Below, one piece after another: positions 1-14,801 of a stretch of DNA of 64,000 nucleotides. Under the pieces are notes generated by a model, which worked only from the letters and a program-made list of their open reading frames with translations, ran no database searches and was not told the origin of the DNA. The stretch's first letter is position 1. Every line of letters starts with the position of its first letter. Source of the DNA: Plantago ovata (Eukaryota; Streptophyta; Magnoliopsida; Lamiales; Plantaginaceae). The stretch covers positions 84,092,085 to 84,156,084 of the forward strand of contig CM051458.1 of NCBI GenBank assembly GCA_028274465.1, given 5' to 3'. The position numbers and the translations under genes were made by a program.

Positions 1-1
1 T

Positions 2-706
2 GAGTGTTCATCAGGAGATGATGAGTCTTCATCAGGAGATGAAGAGGATGAGCCTTCAGATGAAAATGAGGATAGAGATGAAGTTGGTGACGGGGGACAT
101 TATGGCGACGATAACAGTGGAGTTGGTGGCCAGGGAGATGAGGATGATGATGGAGATGAGGATGAGGATGGTGATGGTGATGATGATGATGATGAGGATG
201 AAGATGAAGATGAAGATGATGATGAGGCTAAGGATGGAGATGATGAGGCCGAGGCTGAGGAAGATGAGGATGGAGATGATGCCGAGGCTGAGGATGGAGA
301 TGAAGTTGGTGACGATAATGATGAAGATACGGAGGATGATGAGAATGAAGAGGGAGATAGAACCTTTCATGGCCGGGTCAATATAAGGTCAAAACGAGTG
401 TACTGTGACTATGACTTTGCTGATGATGAAGATATGGAGGATGATGAAGATGAAGATGAGGAGGATGATGAAGATGAAGATGATGAAGTTGGTGAAGGAG
501 GGGGGAGTGATGATGATGGTGGTGGTGATGATGATGATTAAGTTGGTGATGATGATGGTGAGGATGGGATTTCGGTCTATGATGAGACTGAAGCGGGAAA
601 TAGAACCTTTCGTGGTCGGATCGATAAAAGGTCACGTTACGGTTACTGTGACTTTTCCAAGCAGTTCCATCGCATATATTTGGAGAACCTGATAGAAGAT
701 CGTTGA
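2..706 (+). pseudogene. Asp/Glu-rich coding stretch, interrupted
   Basis: Frame 2 is open from the window edge and encodes a strongly acidic protein dominated by Asp and Glu (GAT/GAG/GAA triplets). It contains two copies of a module reading roughly GDRTFHGRVNIRS (about 355-393) and GNRTFRGRIDKRS (about 596-634), each followed by a YCD motif. Between the copies the frame stops at TAA 539-541. The same GATGAAGTTGGT string is intact at 482-493, so GAA to TAA is the likely change. The frame ends at TGA 704-706, and the next frame carries on directly as the following entry, which suggests a frameshift near 700. No family is recognised. The gene begins outside the window, so its start is unknown. 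Either a pseudogene, or two exons with an intron I cannot place. Confidence 0.5.
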
Positions 707-1251
707 GTCCTAATGTCATAATGCCTTGGAGAGGCTTTGAAGTCAGCTATATGGGTGTTGATGAAGAAGGTAATGAATGTAGACTCAATCCCATCAAGAT
801 GAAATGGGTTCAGTTTAAAGCACGATTAAGAAAGATGGTGTGCAAACCACTTCAAAATACTACTCCCTTATTACACATACGTCTCACAGCTTGGACTTCA
901 TCACCCTCAGACGAACCGGAGACAATAGAGGTGAATCTGCCTAAAAGTTTGATAGGGGGGGATCTATATGAATTTGAGCTCACCTTGCATTTGATATATC
1001 GTACTTGGAAGTATCATAGGGAAGCAGACTACGAAATTGACAACTTCCCACCACCACGTTATGACTTTCTGGTGACAAACAACTATGATGATCTAACGTT
1101 TTTTAATGGTGAAGATTCAGAGATACGTTTCCCTGGGAAGCAGGAAGGCAGTGATATAGAAGATTGGGAACCTGAGGTAAGTGATGAGGAGGTCACTAGG
1201 TTTCTAACAGCAGTAACCATTGTCACAATTGTGGTAAGTGATTATGTATAA
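703..1251 (+). pseudogene. Continuation of the acidic hypothetical protein
   Basis: A 182-codon open frame with no plausible ATG near its 5' end; the first in-frame ATG is the seventh codon. It abuts the acidic frame upstream, out of register by one base. The product is mixed and globular in composition, with an aromatic-rich centre and an acidic end reading DIEDWEPEVSDEEVTRFL. Possible GT donors (GTAAGT) lie at about 1176 and 1231. Further down, an acceptor-like GTGCAG at about 1361-1366 opens a short frame with the related motif SDDELLQFLPAAA. The 3' end may therefore be spliced and may hold a duplicated terminal exon. I do not recognise the family. Confidence 0.4.
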
Positions 1252-1706
1252 CACCCTTATCTTGTACATTTACAAATTGTTAACAAGCTTACTTAGTAGA
1301 CTTGTATGTGTGCAGGAAACTCGGCCTTGATGAGTGAGCTAGCACACTTATGATTGTGCAGGAATCTCGGGATGGTTGAGTGATGATGAGCTTCTGCAAT
1401 TTCTACCCGCTGCTGCTTGTCTTGATTTCCATTTTTAAATACTTAAACATTACTTTAATCAACTCTATTTGTGATAATAAGCATTCAATTCAGCAGACGG
1501 TTGAATATTTCCAAATGATATGTACTTCTATATATTAATATGTTTGCTCTGTTCTTACTTGTTACTTTTATATGCTATGTACTTTGATATTTCAATATTT
1601 TACTACCCTTTCCAGTTTTGATTTTGGTTTTCGTGATTGTGGTATCAATTCTCTAATCTGTGGAATTATCACGTAAAAAATGCTTTGGTTGGTTTCTGAT
1701 ATAGAA
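1252..1706. other. Intergenic, AT-rich, with possible 3' exon remnants
   Basis: There is no sustained open frame. Two consecutive pyrimidine-to-GTGCAG acceptor-like sites (about 1311-1316 and 1361-1366) each precede a short frame resembling the end of the preceding ORF, the second being SDDELLQFLPAAACLDF then stop. The rest is AT-rich with no identified feature. Confidence 0.4.
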
Positions 1707-1784
1707 GAGTCATCTTTGTGAGATATATATGGATGTATGATAGAGGAGTCATCTTTGTGAGATATATATGTATGTATGATAGAG
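1707..1784. repeat. 39-bp tandem duplication
   Basis: Two adjacent near-identical 39-bp units, 1707-1745 and 1746-1784, each beginning GAGTCATCTTTGTGAGATAT. They differ at about one position (ATGGATG against ATGTATG). No coding role is seen. Confidence 0.85.
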
Positions 1785-1969
1785 GATTTCATGTTTTGGT
1801 TGGTTATTTGAAGTAGTAATAGCTGGAAGAAGTGTTGCAGATTTTGGACTTTTGTTGTTATGTTTATTTTGTTGTGAGAGACGGGAAGATTTACTTTTGG
1901 AGTGAAATTCTTGATTGTTATTGAAGAGATGATGGTCGTCTTGCAAGGATAGTGGCAAGATGGCCTTAG

Positions 1970-2130
1970 ATGTAGAGAGAAACAACGTAAAGAGTCGTCG
2001 CATTTACAAGCTGTTAATCGGAAAACTATCAGCCATGAACAAGTTGTTGATGGAGGAAAATGATGGGTTGCAGAAACAAGTTTCTCATCTGGTGTATGAG
2101 AACAGTTTCTTCCGTCAACAGAGTCAAAAT
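1970..2130 (+). pseudogene. Class III HD-Zip leucine-zipper exon fragment
   Basis: One isolated exon with an acceptor-like CCTTAG just before 1970 and a GTAAAG donor after 2130. The translation starts CREKQRKESSHLQAVNRK and continues after a one-base insertion near 2025 as KLSAMNKLLMEENDGLQK, QVSHLVYENSFFRQQSQN. This is the invariant junction of homeodomain end and leucine zipper in class III HD-Zip transcription factors (REVOLUTA/PHABULOSA/ATHB8/ATHB15 group). No homeodomain exon is seen upstream and no START or MEKHLA exons downstream. The next exon-like block, 75 bp away, belongs to PEP carboxykinase. The extra A makes the exon frame-disrupted. A dead fragment, probably brought in by transposition or a complex rearrangement. 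Confidence 0.85.
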
Positions 2131-2205
2131 GTAAAGAAATCTACTACTACCTTCTTTTATTCCTTTGATTTTATCATCACTTTTGCTTTATTAGCACTGT
2201 GTAAG

Positions 2206-3568
2206 ATGAACATTGCTGGAGTGAAAATGGTGTTTGGAACATTGAGGATGGATGTTATGCCAAGTGCATAGATTTGGCGAAAGAGAAAGAGCCTGATAAT
2301 TGGAATGCTATCAAGTTTGGCACTGGTTCGATGATCTGTTCTTGAATCTGCTTCCATTTTAATGATTAAGACACACAGAGAATCTGATTGTCATATTTTC
2401 TTGTAGTTTTGGAGAATGTGGTGTTCGACTAGCATACCTGCGAAGAAGACTACACAGATAAACCTGTAACAGGTAACTCAATTACTCATCATGGGGTGAA
2501 AATTGAAAGAACACGAAACTGATGACACGTTTTATTCAATTTCTTTCAGAGAACACTAGAGCGGCTTATCCCATCGAATACATTCTGAATGCTAAGATAC
2601 CTTGCGTGGGACCTCATTCTTTTAGCTTGTGATGCGTTCTGAGTACTACCTCCTGTCAGCAAACTTACCTTGGCACAAACCATGTATCACTTCATTAGCG
2701 GCTACACCGCAGTGGTAACGTTTCTACGTTTGTCTAGTACTATAGGCTACATTAGGCCTTATTAGCATCTCATCTAGCTATGAATAAGACATTCCCAGTC
2801 CTCTTCAGTGTTCAACCTCTAGTTTCTAAGTTCATCACTCTGATGACTTCAGGTTGCTGGAACAGAAGATGGTATAAAAGAGCCTACAACGTAACAATGT
2901 TTTCGGCATGTTTTGGTGCAGCATTCATCATGCTACACCCCACAAAGTATATATGCAGCAATGCTAGCTGAGAAGATGGAAAAACATAGAGCAACCGGAT
3001 GGCTCGTGAATACCGGCTGGTCTGGAGGAAGGTACATGATTTCGCAATCATATCATTGCATTAACAAATCAAATGCACTCTGTTGACAGAATGAGATGAC
3101 TTGTTTTCTCTTCTTCTAATATGGTCGAACTTATATAAAGTGGAATTAATACATTTATATTAATTCTCTAACACATGCAGCTACGGCACTGGACCCGTAT
3201 AAAGTTAGCTTACACGAGAAAGATCATCGATGCTATCCACTCGGGTGCTCTCCTAAGCGCGAAGTACAATACCACAAAAAATTGAAGTCCCTTCAGAGAT
3301 TCTAGATCCTGTCAATGCAGTAAGTTTAAATTCTCTACCATTCAGATTCCTTTCAAGATGAATCATCTACACCACTCCATGTTCAACATATCTGTCAAAC
3401 TTTGTACCAGTGTGACACTTCAAAGTTTCTTTTTCAAGAAAATGTAACAATCTGTATATGAAGTGTGTTGTAATATTTGTGGTCTTGCAGTGGACTGATA
3501 AGCAGGCTCACAAGGAGACATTGGAGAAATTGGGAGGCCTTTTTAGGAAAAATTTTGAGGGCTATTGA
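2206..3568 (+). pseudogene. PEP carboxykinase pseudogene, 3' half
   Basis: Remnant of an ATP-dependent phosphoenolpyruvate carboxykinase gene (oxaloacetate to PEP; cytosolic, gluconeogenic). Six exon blocks keep consensus splice sites: 2206-2325, 2407-2472, 2550-2714, 2853-3031, 3181-3319 and 3491-3568. Blocks read, in order, [20 protein letters not shown], then [61 protein letters not shown] and finally LGGLFRKNFEGY plus stop. Lesions: TAG at 2430-2432 replacing Glu; a deletion and frameshift around 2625; TGA at 2640-2642 replacing Gly; a lost base near 2890; a 2-bp insertion near 2950; a deletion near 3280 removing the segment before VPSEILDPVNA. The N-terminal half with the nucleotide- and metal-binding loops is absent. 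Introns are retained, so this is a decayed genomic duplicate rather than a retrocopy. Confidence 0.93.
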
Positions 3569-4237
3569 ACATATTAATTGAAATCAAATCAAGCATCATC
3601 TCTCTATTTCAATACTTGAGCAGTCAATTTATATATTAACTAGTTTTGTGAAACGTAGCATGAATAAAACAATTTGCCATTTAAAAAGTGAAAAAGAAGA
3701 ATGTAGTGTTGTAGGACCCTTATGGAACATGGCAAATTGGCCATGGCGCCTTTGGTTGAAAGAAAGAAAGAAAGAAAACCAGGCGAAATTTAATTTGTGT
3801 GTTAGTACTCTCACCGAAACGCCGTCGTTTTTGGGGTATTTGAGATGGAACGGGGGAGTAATCGAGTCAAAATTGGTCAACGAGCTGAAAGAGATGGATG
3901 ATTTTATAGTCGATGAGGAGGGCAATCAATCTGATCCTGAGGACTTTGGGAGAGCAAGTTCTGCTTGTTTTTCTACCACGCCGGAGATGTGTCGTGGATG
4001 CCTCTGGCAATGGGGGTAATATTTTCGTATCAACAACGAATCGTATACATTTGGTGTGGAACGAAGAAATGGCCGTGGCTCAGCAGTGTGATGCATTTCA
4101 TATCAGAAACAGGATAAATACTGCTGGTCAACCTTCAAGCATTTGCTCAACAGTCAACTCAATACCAAAACCCCCTCAAGGGAATAAGAGAAGAAGAGAA
4201 GAAGATGATCAATCTCAGCTTTGGTGTTTTTGCTCTC
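3569..4237. other. Spacer upstream of the xylulokinase copy
   Basis: Open frames of about 120 codons occur here, but they overlap in different frames and match nothing I recognise. There is a short (GAAA)n run at 3759-3776. The 3' part presumably served as promoter and 5' UTR of the gene starting at 4238. No clear TATA box can be assigned. Confidence 0.45.
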
Positions 4238-8463
<4,226 letters not shown>

Positions 8464-9356
8464 AAAGTTCTAAGTCAATGCGTGTGGTGTGATGAAATCA
8501 TTTATGTAAGATATCGTGTATCTAGAAAGAAAACAGGTGCATGTATACATGCGCTTAATGTAAAAAAGAAATGTCCATAGTCACATATAGCTATGGGCCA
8601 TATAGTTTCAAAATGTCTCAATATATTTAAGCTAGTTGAGGCTTTTTAAAAGTTTGCTATAAATGTCTCTTGGGGATGTCTCTTAACCAAAGCTAGCTTG
8701 TTATAAATCATGAATCTCATTGTCAAACTTATGGCGGTGCTTGAACTGGGAAATGGAGTTTGATTGGTGTATTTTGAGTGTGGAATCTTATAAGGGAGGG
8801 GTGTTGAAGAATATGTATTTGTTCCAACTCTCACGCCTAATTACTCATATCCACTATCGTTTCATGTGATGGGTGTTCAATACCAAAGTCGACTTCAATA
8901 AGGAGTTCAATACCAAAGAAGATTCCTATACTTATCGATTGTTGGTGGCTTTCGACTTTGCTCTACCACTATAAATACATCAAGGTTTCGACAAGAAAAG
9001 ATGTTCACGATTCGAGGAGTTTACGACTGAGAACATTGTTCTTATAATTTTAGTTGTTTTGTGTTGTAACTTTACACAAGTTTATATTCTAGATCTCTAG
9101 CAGCGTAAACCGGGGCGGACATGAATTGGGCAAGTTGGGGCAGTTTTGGAAGGAATTTCTCCCCGAATTGAAATCCCCCACCCTTCTATTATAAACTCTA
9201 ACCTTCGATTGCAAACCATAACACTCAATTCCGCAAGCCCACAATTCTTTCTGAAATTCTGCAAATTCTCCCAACAATTCATAGCATAATATAAGATCAT
9301 CGATAAATTAATAAATCTTTGATAAGCTATGTTGCGCTTAATCAACTCTGTAACAG
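8464..9356. other. Intergenic, no gene seen
   Basis: AT-rich DNA downstream of the xylulokinase copy. No open frame resembles a known protein. The stretch around 8975-9080, with a TATAAATA motif at 8972-8979, resembles LTR-type promoter DNA, but I found no partner copy. Confidence 0.4.
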
Positions 9357-9597
9357 AGCCTCATTAAACTCTCTGTTAACAGAACTTACATATTAAAGCT
9401 CCGTAAACAAAGCTTAACTACTAAGCACTGTACACATCTTTAATCAAGCTCTATGCTTCGTACATAGCGTGATTAAAGCTCTGTAAATAGAGTTTTATTA
9501 AGTTGTGTAAATAGAGATTTAATATGTTTACAAAGCTTAGCTTACATATTAAAGCTCTATAAACAGAGCTTATTAAGCTCTATTAACAAAGCTTAAT
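9357..9597. repeat. Cluster of short palindromic units AAGCTCTGTAAACAGAGCTT
   Basis: Roughly eight degenerate copies or half-copies of a 20-bp palindrome near AAGCTCTRTAAACAGAGCTT occur within 240 bp, interspersed with ATTAA. Examples are at about 9391-9415, 9473-9495 and 9557-9597. Each full unit can form a hairpin. Function unknown; possibly the subterminal repeats of a transposon. Confidence 0.6.
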
Positions 9598-10868
9598 CAT
9601 TCTTATTGTCATTACTGGAAGATTATAATTTTATTTGATTCTGTTTAGGAGCATATGGAAAAAAAGCAAAGAAAGACAGATATCGATAGTCCTTTATGGA
9701 AAAAAGCAAAGAAAGGTAATCAGTTAGTTACCTACACCCATTTTGGCGACGACTGATTTATCGAGGATAATTCATCGGTAAAATCATGGTTTCTTGTAGT
9801 GTTGAGAGATAGAATAGTAGAGTGCATCTCTATATCATAGTTTGGTGACTTGTATTGTTTTGAGCTAAAAGAGAGTATAAGCAATTGTATAACGTATTTA
9901 TATCACCTTCCACTCTTGCAAATTGGCCATAGAACACAAGAATAGGTTGAATTGCTAATTGCAAAATTAAGAGAGAAGAAGTAGGAATATATAGTGAACT
10001 GTAGGTGTTTGGTGTGCAAAAAATGAAGTTCGAAAGGGTATAAATAGCTTCACATTTGAATCCCAACCGCTAATAACTGTAAAAAAAGAAAAGAAAAAAA
10101 AAAAAAGGGCTAGTAATATACATCAAACTACCTCCTTAGATTAGTTTTATTACATCCAGGTCCTCATGTGCCATGCACGTGTCAAATCTCTTAAGCTGTT
10201 TGACTGACCAAAAAAGCTGATAATTGACTAGGGACATGAATGTACTTTCCAACATTTAATTCGCACAAAGTCAAGTTTGGGGACCCAGATGTAATTAATG
10301 ATGTAAGAGGTATGTGAATGCAATAGATAAAACGACGAGGACTAATTTGTAATTAAGTGATCTAACAGGGGTACTACAAGTAATAAGATAAAGAATTGAT
10401 CGAGAGATATGAATACTTTCATTGTTAAGTTGTTTGATTTGATCTAATGTTAATTTGATTTTTTTAAGTCTAAAAAAATAATAAATATATAAAATGAACC
10501 CAAATTCCCGTCCGAATCACAAATCCCGATTCAAAAATTTTGAATATTATTTAGTGCGGGATTGGAATGTTAAAAAAATTATCCCAATCCTGAAACCCTA
10601 AAATTCCGTATTTCTCGCCTCACCGACGATTTTCTCATTTCTTTTTGTGAGAAATGAATCGTGGATCTTAATGATTAATTACATTAAGACCTACGATTAA
10701 TTACATTAAGACCCACGATTTTGATTTTTTTGTGAATTAAAACCTAAAAATACATATTTGCCCTTAATGAAATATTGAACTTTTGATTTTGTCAAACAAC
10801 TTCACTTTTCATTTATTACACAATTAACTTTAAACTTTTATATTTTACAAACTACTAACACTATATAC
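9598..10868. other. Intergenic AT-rich DNA
   Basis: No coding similarity is seen. A 22-bp tandem pair (GATTAATTACATTAAGACC core) lies at about 10670-10717, and poly-purine or poly-T runs are common. Nothing else can be supported. Confidence 0.5.
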
Positions 10869-10989
10869 CCACACAACTTATCAAAATTTCATAATGTACT
10901 CCAATATTATTACAAAAAATTTCCGACAAACATTTAACTTCAAAACAAGTTCGAAAAAAAAAGTTAAGGTCCCTTGGTAGGATTTTAGT
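10869..10989. repeat. Left copy of a ~120-bp direct repeat flanking a LINE pair
   Basis: The sequence starting CCACACAACTTATCAAAATT and ending GATTTTAGT recurs in the same orientation at 14393-14511, about 90-93% identical with a few substitutions and small indels. The left copy ends exactly at the T-run (10989-10999) that is the poly(A) tail of the minus-strand LINE. The pair therefore looks like a very long target-site duplication. Confidence 0.85.
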
Positions 10990-13228
10990 TTTTTTTTTTG
11001 AACTGAACGATATATCTCATTACCTCCAAAACAATTCAAATACATAGGTTGACACTATGGTCCAGACCAATCACATGACCAAAAGTAAAAACACAAGTAA
11101 TCACTAGAACCACATTACATCAACCGGATTTAACCAAATATCAGTACATATGCTTCCTGCTGCACTTTTTCCGGATATATGGTGCTTCGCTGTACCACCC
11201 TTTGAATAGCAGCCATGCCTATATTCTCGACGTCAATCGCTCTCTGTTGGAATATGTTTTCATTTTTTGGCTCGCCATATGCCATACACAGTCTCTGCCA
11301 GTATCCCTTTTAGTAGTTTTGCGCAGGGACTTTTCCCTCTGGCCTGTTTGTTCAGCTCGCGAATCGAGCTCTCCCAGTCTGTCCATGGTGTAGAACTCCG
11401 CAACCATCCCATAACATGGCTATAGATCTTCTTAGTTTCAACACAATCGAAGAAAAGGTGCTCTATACTTTCATGCCCTTTGCAGAAGCAGCATTCTCCA
11501 TCCGTTTGCAGACCAAAGCGTAGCAGTCGGTCCTTTGTGGCTAGGCATTTTTGCAAGCATAGCCAAAGTATGAAGATTGCATGGGGTCTTGCCATATTCC
11601 CCAACACCAAATCACGCCAGTAAACCTTTTCCTTTGCGCCTCTTAATCCCTAATAGATTTTTCCAACTACAAACTTCCCTTGATCATTGCAATCCTTCCA
11701 TGATTGCAAATCAACCATTTTTAATCGTGCTTTGAGAACTGCCTTTAGGACCCAGGTACAGGTCGTGGGCGGTTCATAGCTATGTATAGAAGCATCTTTG
11801 ATATAGTAGGCATGCACCCAACGTATCCATAATTTATCTGTCTTGTTTTGTATGTTCCAAAGCAATTTTGCCATGAGGGCCAGGTTCCATTCATGTAAAG
11901 CAATGATATTTAATCCACCACAACGTTTTGGGTACATACCTGATCCCAGGCAACCAACGCCTTATTTGACAGATTGTCCTTTCCACTCCATAAGTATGAC
12001 CTGCAAATACTTTCAATATGGTGGGTGCACCTGTTTAGGGAGTGGGAAAACTTGCATCCAATAGTTGGTTATGGAGAAAAGCACACTTGAAACAAATTGT
12101 TGTCTTCCCGCATAACTCAAGAGTTTCGAAGTCCAGTGGTGTATGCGTCCAACAATTTTGTCAATGAGTGGTTGACACATGTTAACTGTAAGTTTCCGGG
12201 ACGTAAGTGGGACCCCTAGATATTTAACCGGCAGAGCCCCCCTAGCAAAGCCAGTATGGCGCGTAATCAAGTCCTGGTCCTCATCGCTCACTCCTCCAAA
12301 ATAAACTTTACTCTTCCCAACATTCGCAACAAGTCCCGTGGATCGGGAAAACTTAGAGAATTGTTGAATAACTAGTTTAACTGATTCAACATCACCTCTC
12401 ATAAAAAGCATCAAGTCATCAGCAAAACAAAGGTTTGTGATCTTCAGCTTCTCACATTTTAGATGAAAATTAAAATCTGGATTTCTGATCAGCTGCTGGA
12501 GACATCTGTGGAGGTATTCCATCACTAGAACGAACAGAAGGGGCGACAGAGGGTACCCTTGCCTTAATCCCCTTTTGTCCTTAAGGAGTTTCGACGGGGT
12601 GCCATTGATGTTATATCTATAAGATACCGAGGTGACACACGACATGATCCAGCTAACAAAAGTGGTGGGAAAACCCAGTTCCTTCAAAATAATCTCCAAA
12701 GCAGACTATTCCACGGTGTCATATGCCTTTTGTATATCCATCTGCACCATGCATCTTGGGGAGATACCTTTCCGGTTGTATCCTTTAATGAGTTCCTGAG
12801 CCACAAGAAAATTGTCCCGGATGGTTTTTCCCGGGATAAAAGTTGATTGGCTATCATCAAAAATTTCATTAATCACCTTGCCAAGGCGCTTCGTAAGGAT
12901 CTTGGATATGATTTTGTACACGGTTGTACAACAAGATATTGGCCGCATCTCCTTCATTGTCAGCGCACCAGCTGTCTTTGGGATAAGTGTAACTAGAGTG
13001 CAATTCCATGCCGGATAGAGACATCCTTCATGGAAAAAATATTTGACAACAGCAACAATGTCTTCTTTGACGATGTTCCAGGAGGCTTTAAAGAATTTGG
13101 ATGTGAAACCATCAATCCCAGGTGCTTTGGTTTCACCAATGTTATTCAAATGCCTCTAGAATCTCGTTCGCACTGACATCTTTAATAGGTTCACATCGGG
13201 CAGCATGCGTGAGTTGCGGTCCATCTCT
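10989..13228 (-). mobile_element. LINE retrotransposon, 5'-truncated, minus strand
   Basis: Read on the minus strand from about 13228 down. Reverse-transcriptase landmarks are KAPGIDGFTSKFFKASWN, LIPKTAGALTMKEMRPISC, MVQMDIQKAYDTVE, GLRQGYPLSPLLFVL and the catalytic LCFADDLMLF. KYLGVPLTSRKLT follows, then a C-terminal zf-RVT domain (RPHAIFILWLCLQKCLATKD, CCFCKGHESIEHLFFDC). A TAG near 12707 replaces the Trp after AYDTVE, and several frameshifts break the polyprotein. The endonuclease and ORF1 regions are missing. The 3' end is a T-run at 10989-10999 on the + strand, the poly(A) tail. A plant L1-type element, dead on arrival and old. Confidence 0.93.
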
Positions 13229-14392
13229 CAATAGGTTCGGACTTCAATACTGAGAGCTAGTCAATTACAGGAGGGACAGTTGCCTTTCAAGTATTTAGGA
13301 GTCCCTCTCACTGCAAAACGGTTGTCTATCGCCCAATATCAGCCTCTGTTGGAGAAAGTGATAGGAAAGGTAACACATTGGACATCTCGATTATTGATCT
13401 ATGGTGGTCGTGTTCAACTTGTCCAAAGTGTCCTTTATGCGGCGTAGAATTACTGGTGTCAAGTTTTTTATTTCCCGAAAAGGTAATGAAAGTAGTGGAG
13501 GCTATCTGTAGGAAATTCCTATGGACTGGAGCTGTAGGAGATAGTAGGAAATCTGTTGTTTCTTGGGAAGCTGTATGTAGGCCTCGAATGGAAGGAGGTT
13601 TAGGCCTGATACACTTGCCAAGTTGGAACAAAGTTTCTTATATTAAACTGTTGTGGGATGTGCAAAACAAGAAGGAAAAGTTATGGGTGAAGTGGTTACA
13701 TGAATATTATGTGAAGAATCAGGATACTTCATCTATGAGGGCTAATGCTCAAGACTCTTATCTTTTCAAGAAGTTGGTTAGGTGCAGGGACTTATTGTTA
13801 TCAGTTGTAGACTGGAATATTATAATGAATACTGAGTATTTTGATAAGAAGCAGGCCTATTTGCTGACAGACCAGGTATTCCCCATATGCCATGGAAAGA
13901 ACTTGTGCTTAATAATAAAGCCTCCCCTCGTGCTAAATTCTACCTTTGGATGGCCCTGTGGCAACGTCTTGCTACAAAAGACAGGCTCCAAAGGTTTTCT
14001 CCTGGGATTGATACACTGTGTGTGCTTTGTTCCAACCAAGAGGAGACACACGACCATCTTTTCTTCTCTTGGAGTTTCACTAGTCGATTACTTGCTGCTG
14101 TTAGTCGTTGGTTCAACTTTTTCTACTCTGGTGCATCCTGGAGTGATCATGTGCATAGATTGTGTATACAAACCAAAGGAAAAGGTTCCAAGAGCCGTGT
14201 TTTAATGATTCTTGTGACAGAAATGATATATACGATTTGGATGGAAAGAAACTTACGGATTTTTCAAGGAAGGAGTAGGGATATGAAGTAGTTCGTTTAG
14301 GCAAATGGTCCATTCTATAGTTGTTAGATGTGGGCTTGATCCCAAACTCTCTTCAAGATGCTTCCAGTTATACCTGATGTATAGCTGATTTT
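13229..14392 (+). mobile_element. Second LINE fragment, plus strand, head-to-head
   Basis: The + strand encodes the end of a different LINE reverse transcriptase and its tail: QLPFKYLGVPLTAKRLSIAQ, then VTHWTSRLLIYGGRVQL, a TAG, NYWCQVF, MEGGLGLIHLPSWNKVSY and a zf-RVT domain (SPRAKFYLWMALWQRLATKD, CVLCSNQEETHDHLFF). Domain content overlaps that of the minus-strand LINE but the sequence is clearly divergent, so this is a second element and not the inverted 5' end of the first. Frameshifts occur near 13480 and 13880. No poly(A) is seen at the 3' side; the fragment runs into the right direct repeat. Confidence 0.9.
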
Positions 14393-14511
14393 CCACACAA
14401 CTTATCAAAACTTCATAATGTACTCCAATATTATTACAAAAAATTTCCGACAAACTTGTAACTTCAAAACAAGTTGGAAAAAAAAATTAAAGGTCTTGGT
14501 GGGCTTTTAGT
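14393..14511. repeat. Right copy of the ~120-bp direct repeat
   Basis: Same orientation and about 90-93% identical to 10869-10989, from CCACACAACTTATC to CTTTTAGT. Similarity ends at 14511, the position matching the start of the LINE poly(A) on the left side. Confidence 0.85.
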
Positions 14512-14787
14512 CGACAAATAATTCAAGCCCAAGAATAGGCCCAAGGCGACAAGAACCATGATCCATGAGCACCAAATATCTCTCCGTCAAAATTCGGTTT
14601 CAGCCAGCGTCTGATAATTTTGTCGGATAATTTTAGTTTTAGTTACCGTTGGATAATTTTGAATCTGTATGCGCCGTGGCGCCAAAGTCGGTTTCTGCAT
14701 TTATTGTTGACCATTACCTTTGAATTCTTTCAACTATTTTATTTTCCAAGAAATTGTTTTTTTTATAAAAAAACCGATATCGTTACA
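14512..14787 (+). mobile_element. Remnant of a Ty3/gypsy 5' LTR
   Basis: Sequence between the direct repeat and the primer-binding site, ending CGTTACA just 2 bp before the PBS, as LTRs do. I could not align it with the 3' LTR start at 17032, so it is probably only the tail of the 5' LTR. The 5' LTR boundary is not visible. Confidence 0.45.
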
Positions 14788-14789
14788 GA

Positions 14790-14801
14790 TGGTATCAGAG
14801 C
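14790..14801 (+). promoter_or_regulatory. Retrotransposon primer-binding site (initiator tRNA-Met)
   Basis: TGGTATCAGAGC is the classic plant LTR-retrotransposon primer-binding site complementary to the 3' end of initiator tRNA-Met. It sits 2 bp after the presumed LTR end and 858 bp before the gag start. Confidence 0.9.

Noticed and set aside
18-386. Met-rich 122-codon ORF and its antisense Ile-rich partner (56-370)
   Set aside because: They are off-frame readings of GAT/GAG triplet repeats; the biologically sensible frame is the acidic one.
13378-14205. 275-codon ORF as an independent gene
   Set aside because: It runs through a LINE remnant: the N-terminal half is LINE-like and the rest is the wrong frame of the zf-RVT region.
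10989-14392. One LINE with a twin-priming 5' inversion
   Set aside because: Both halves encode the RT tail and zf-RVT region with different sequences, so one element cannot supply both.
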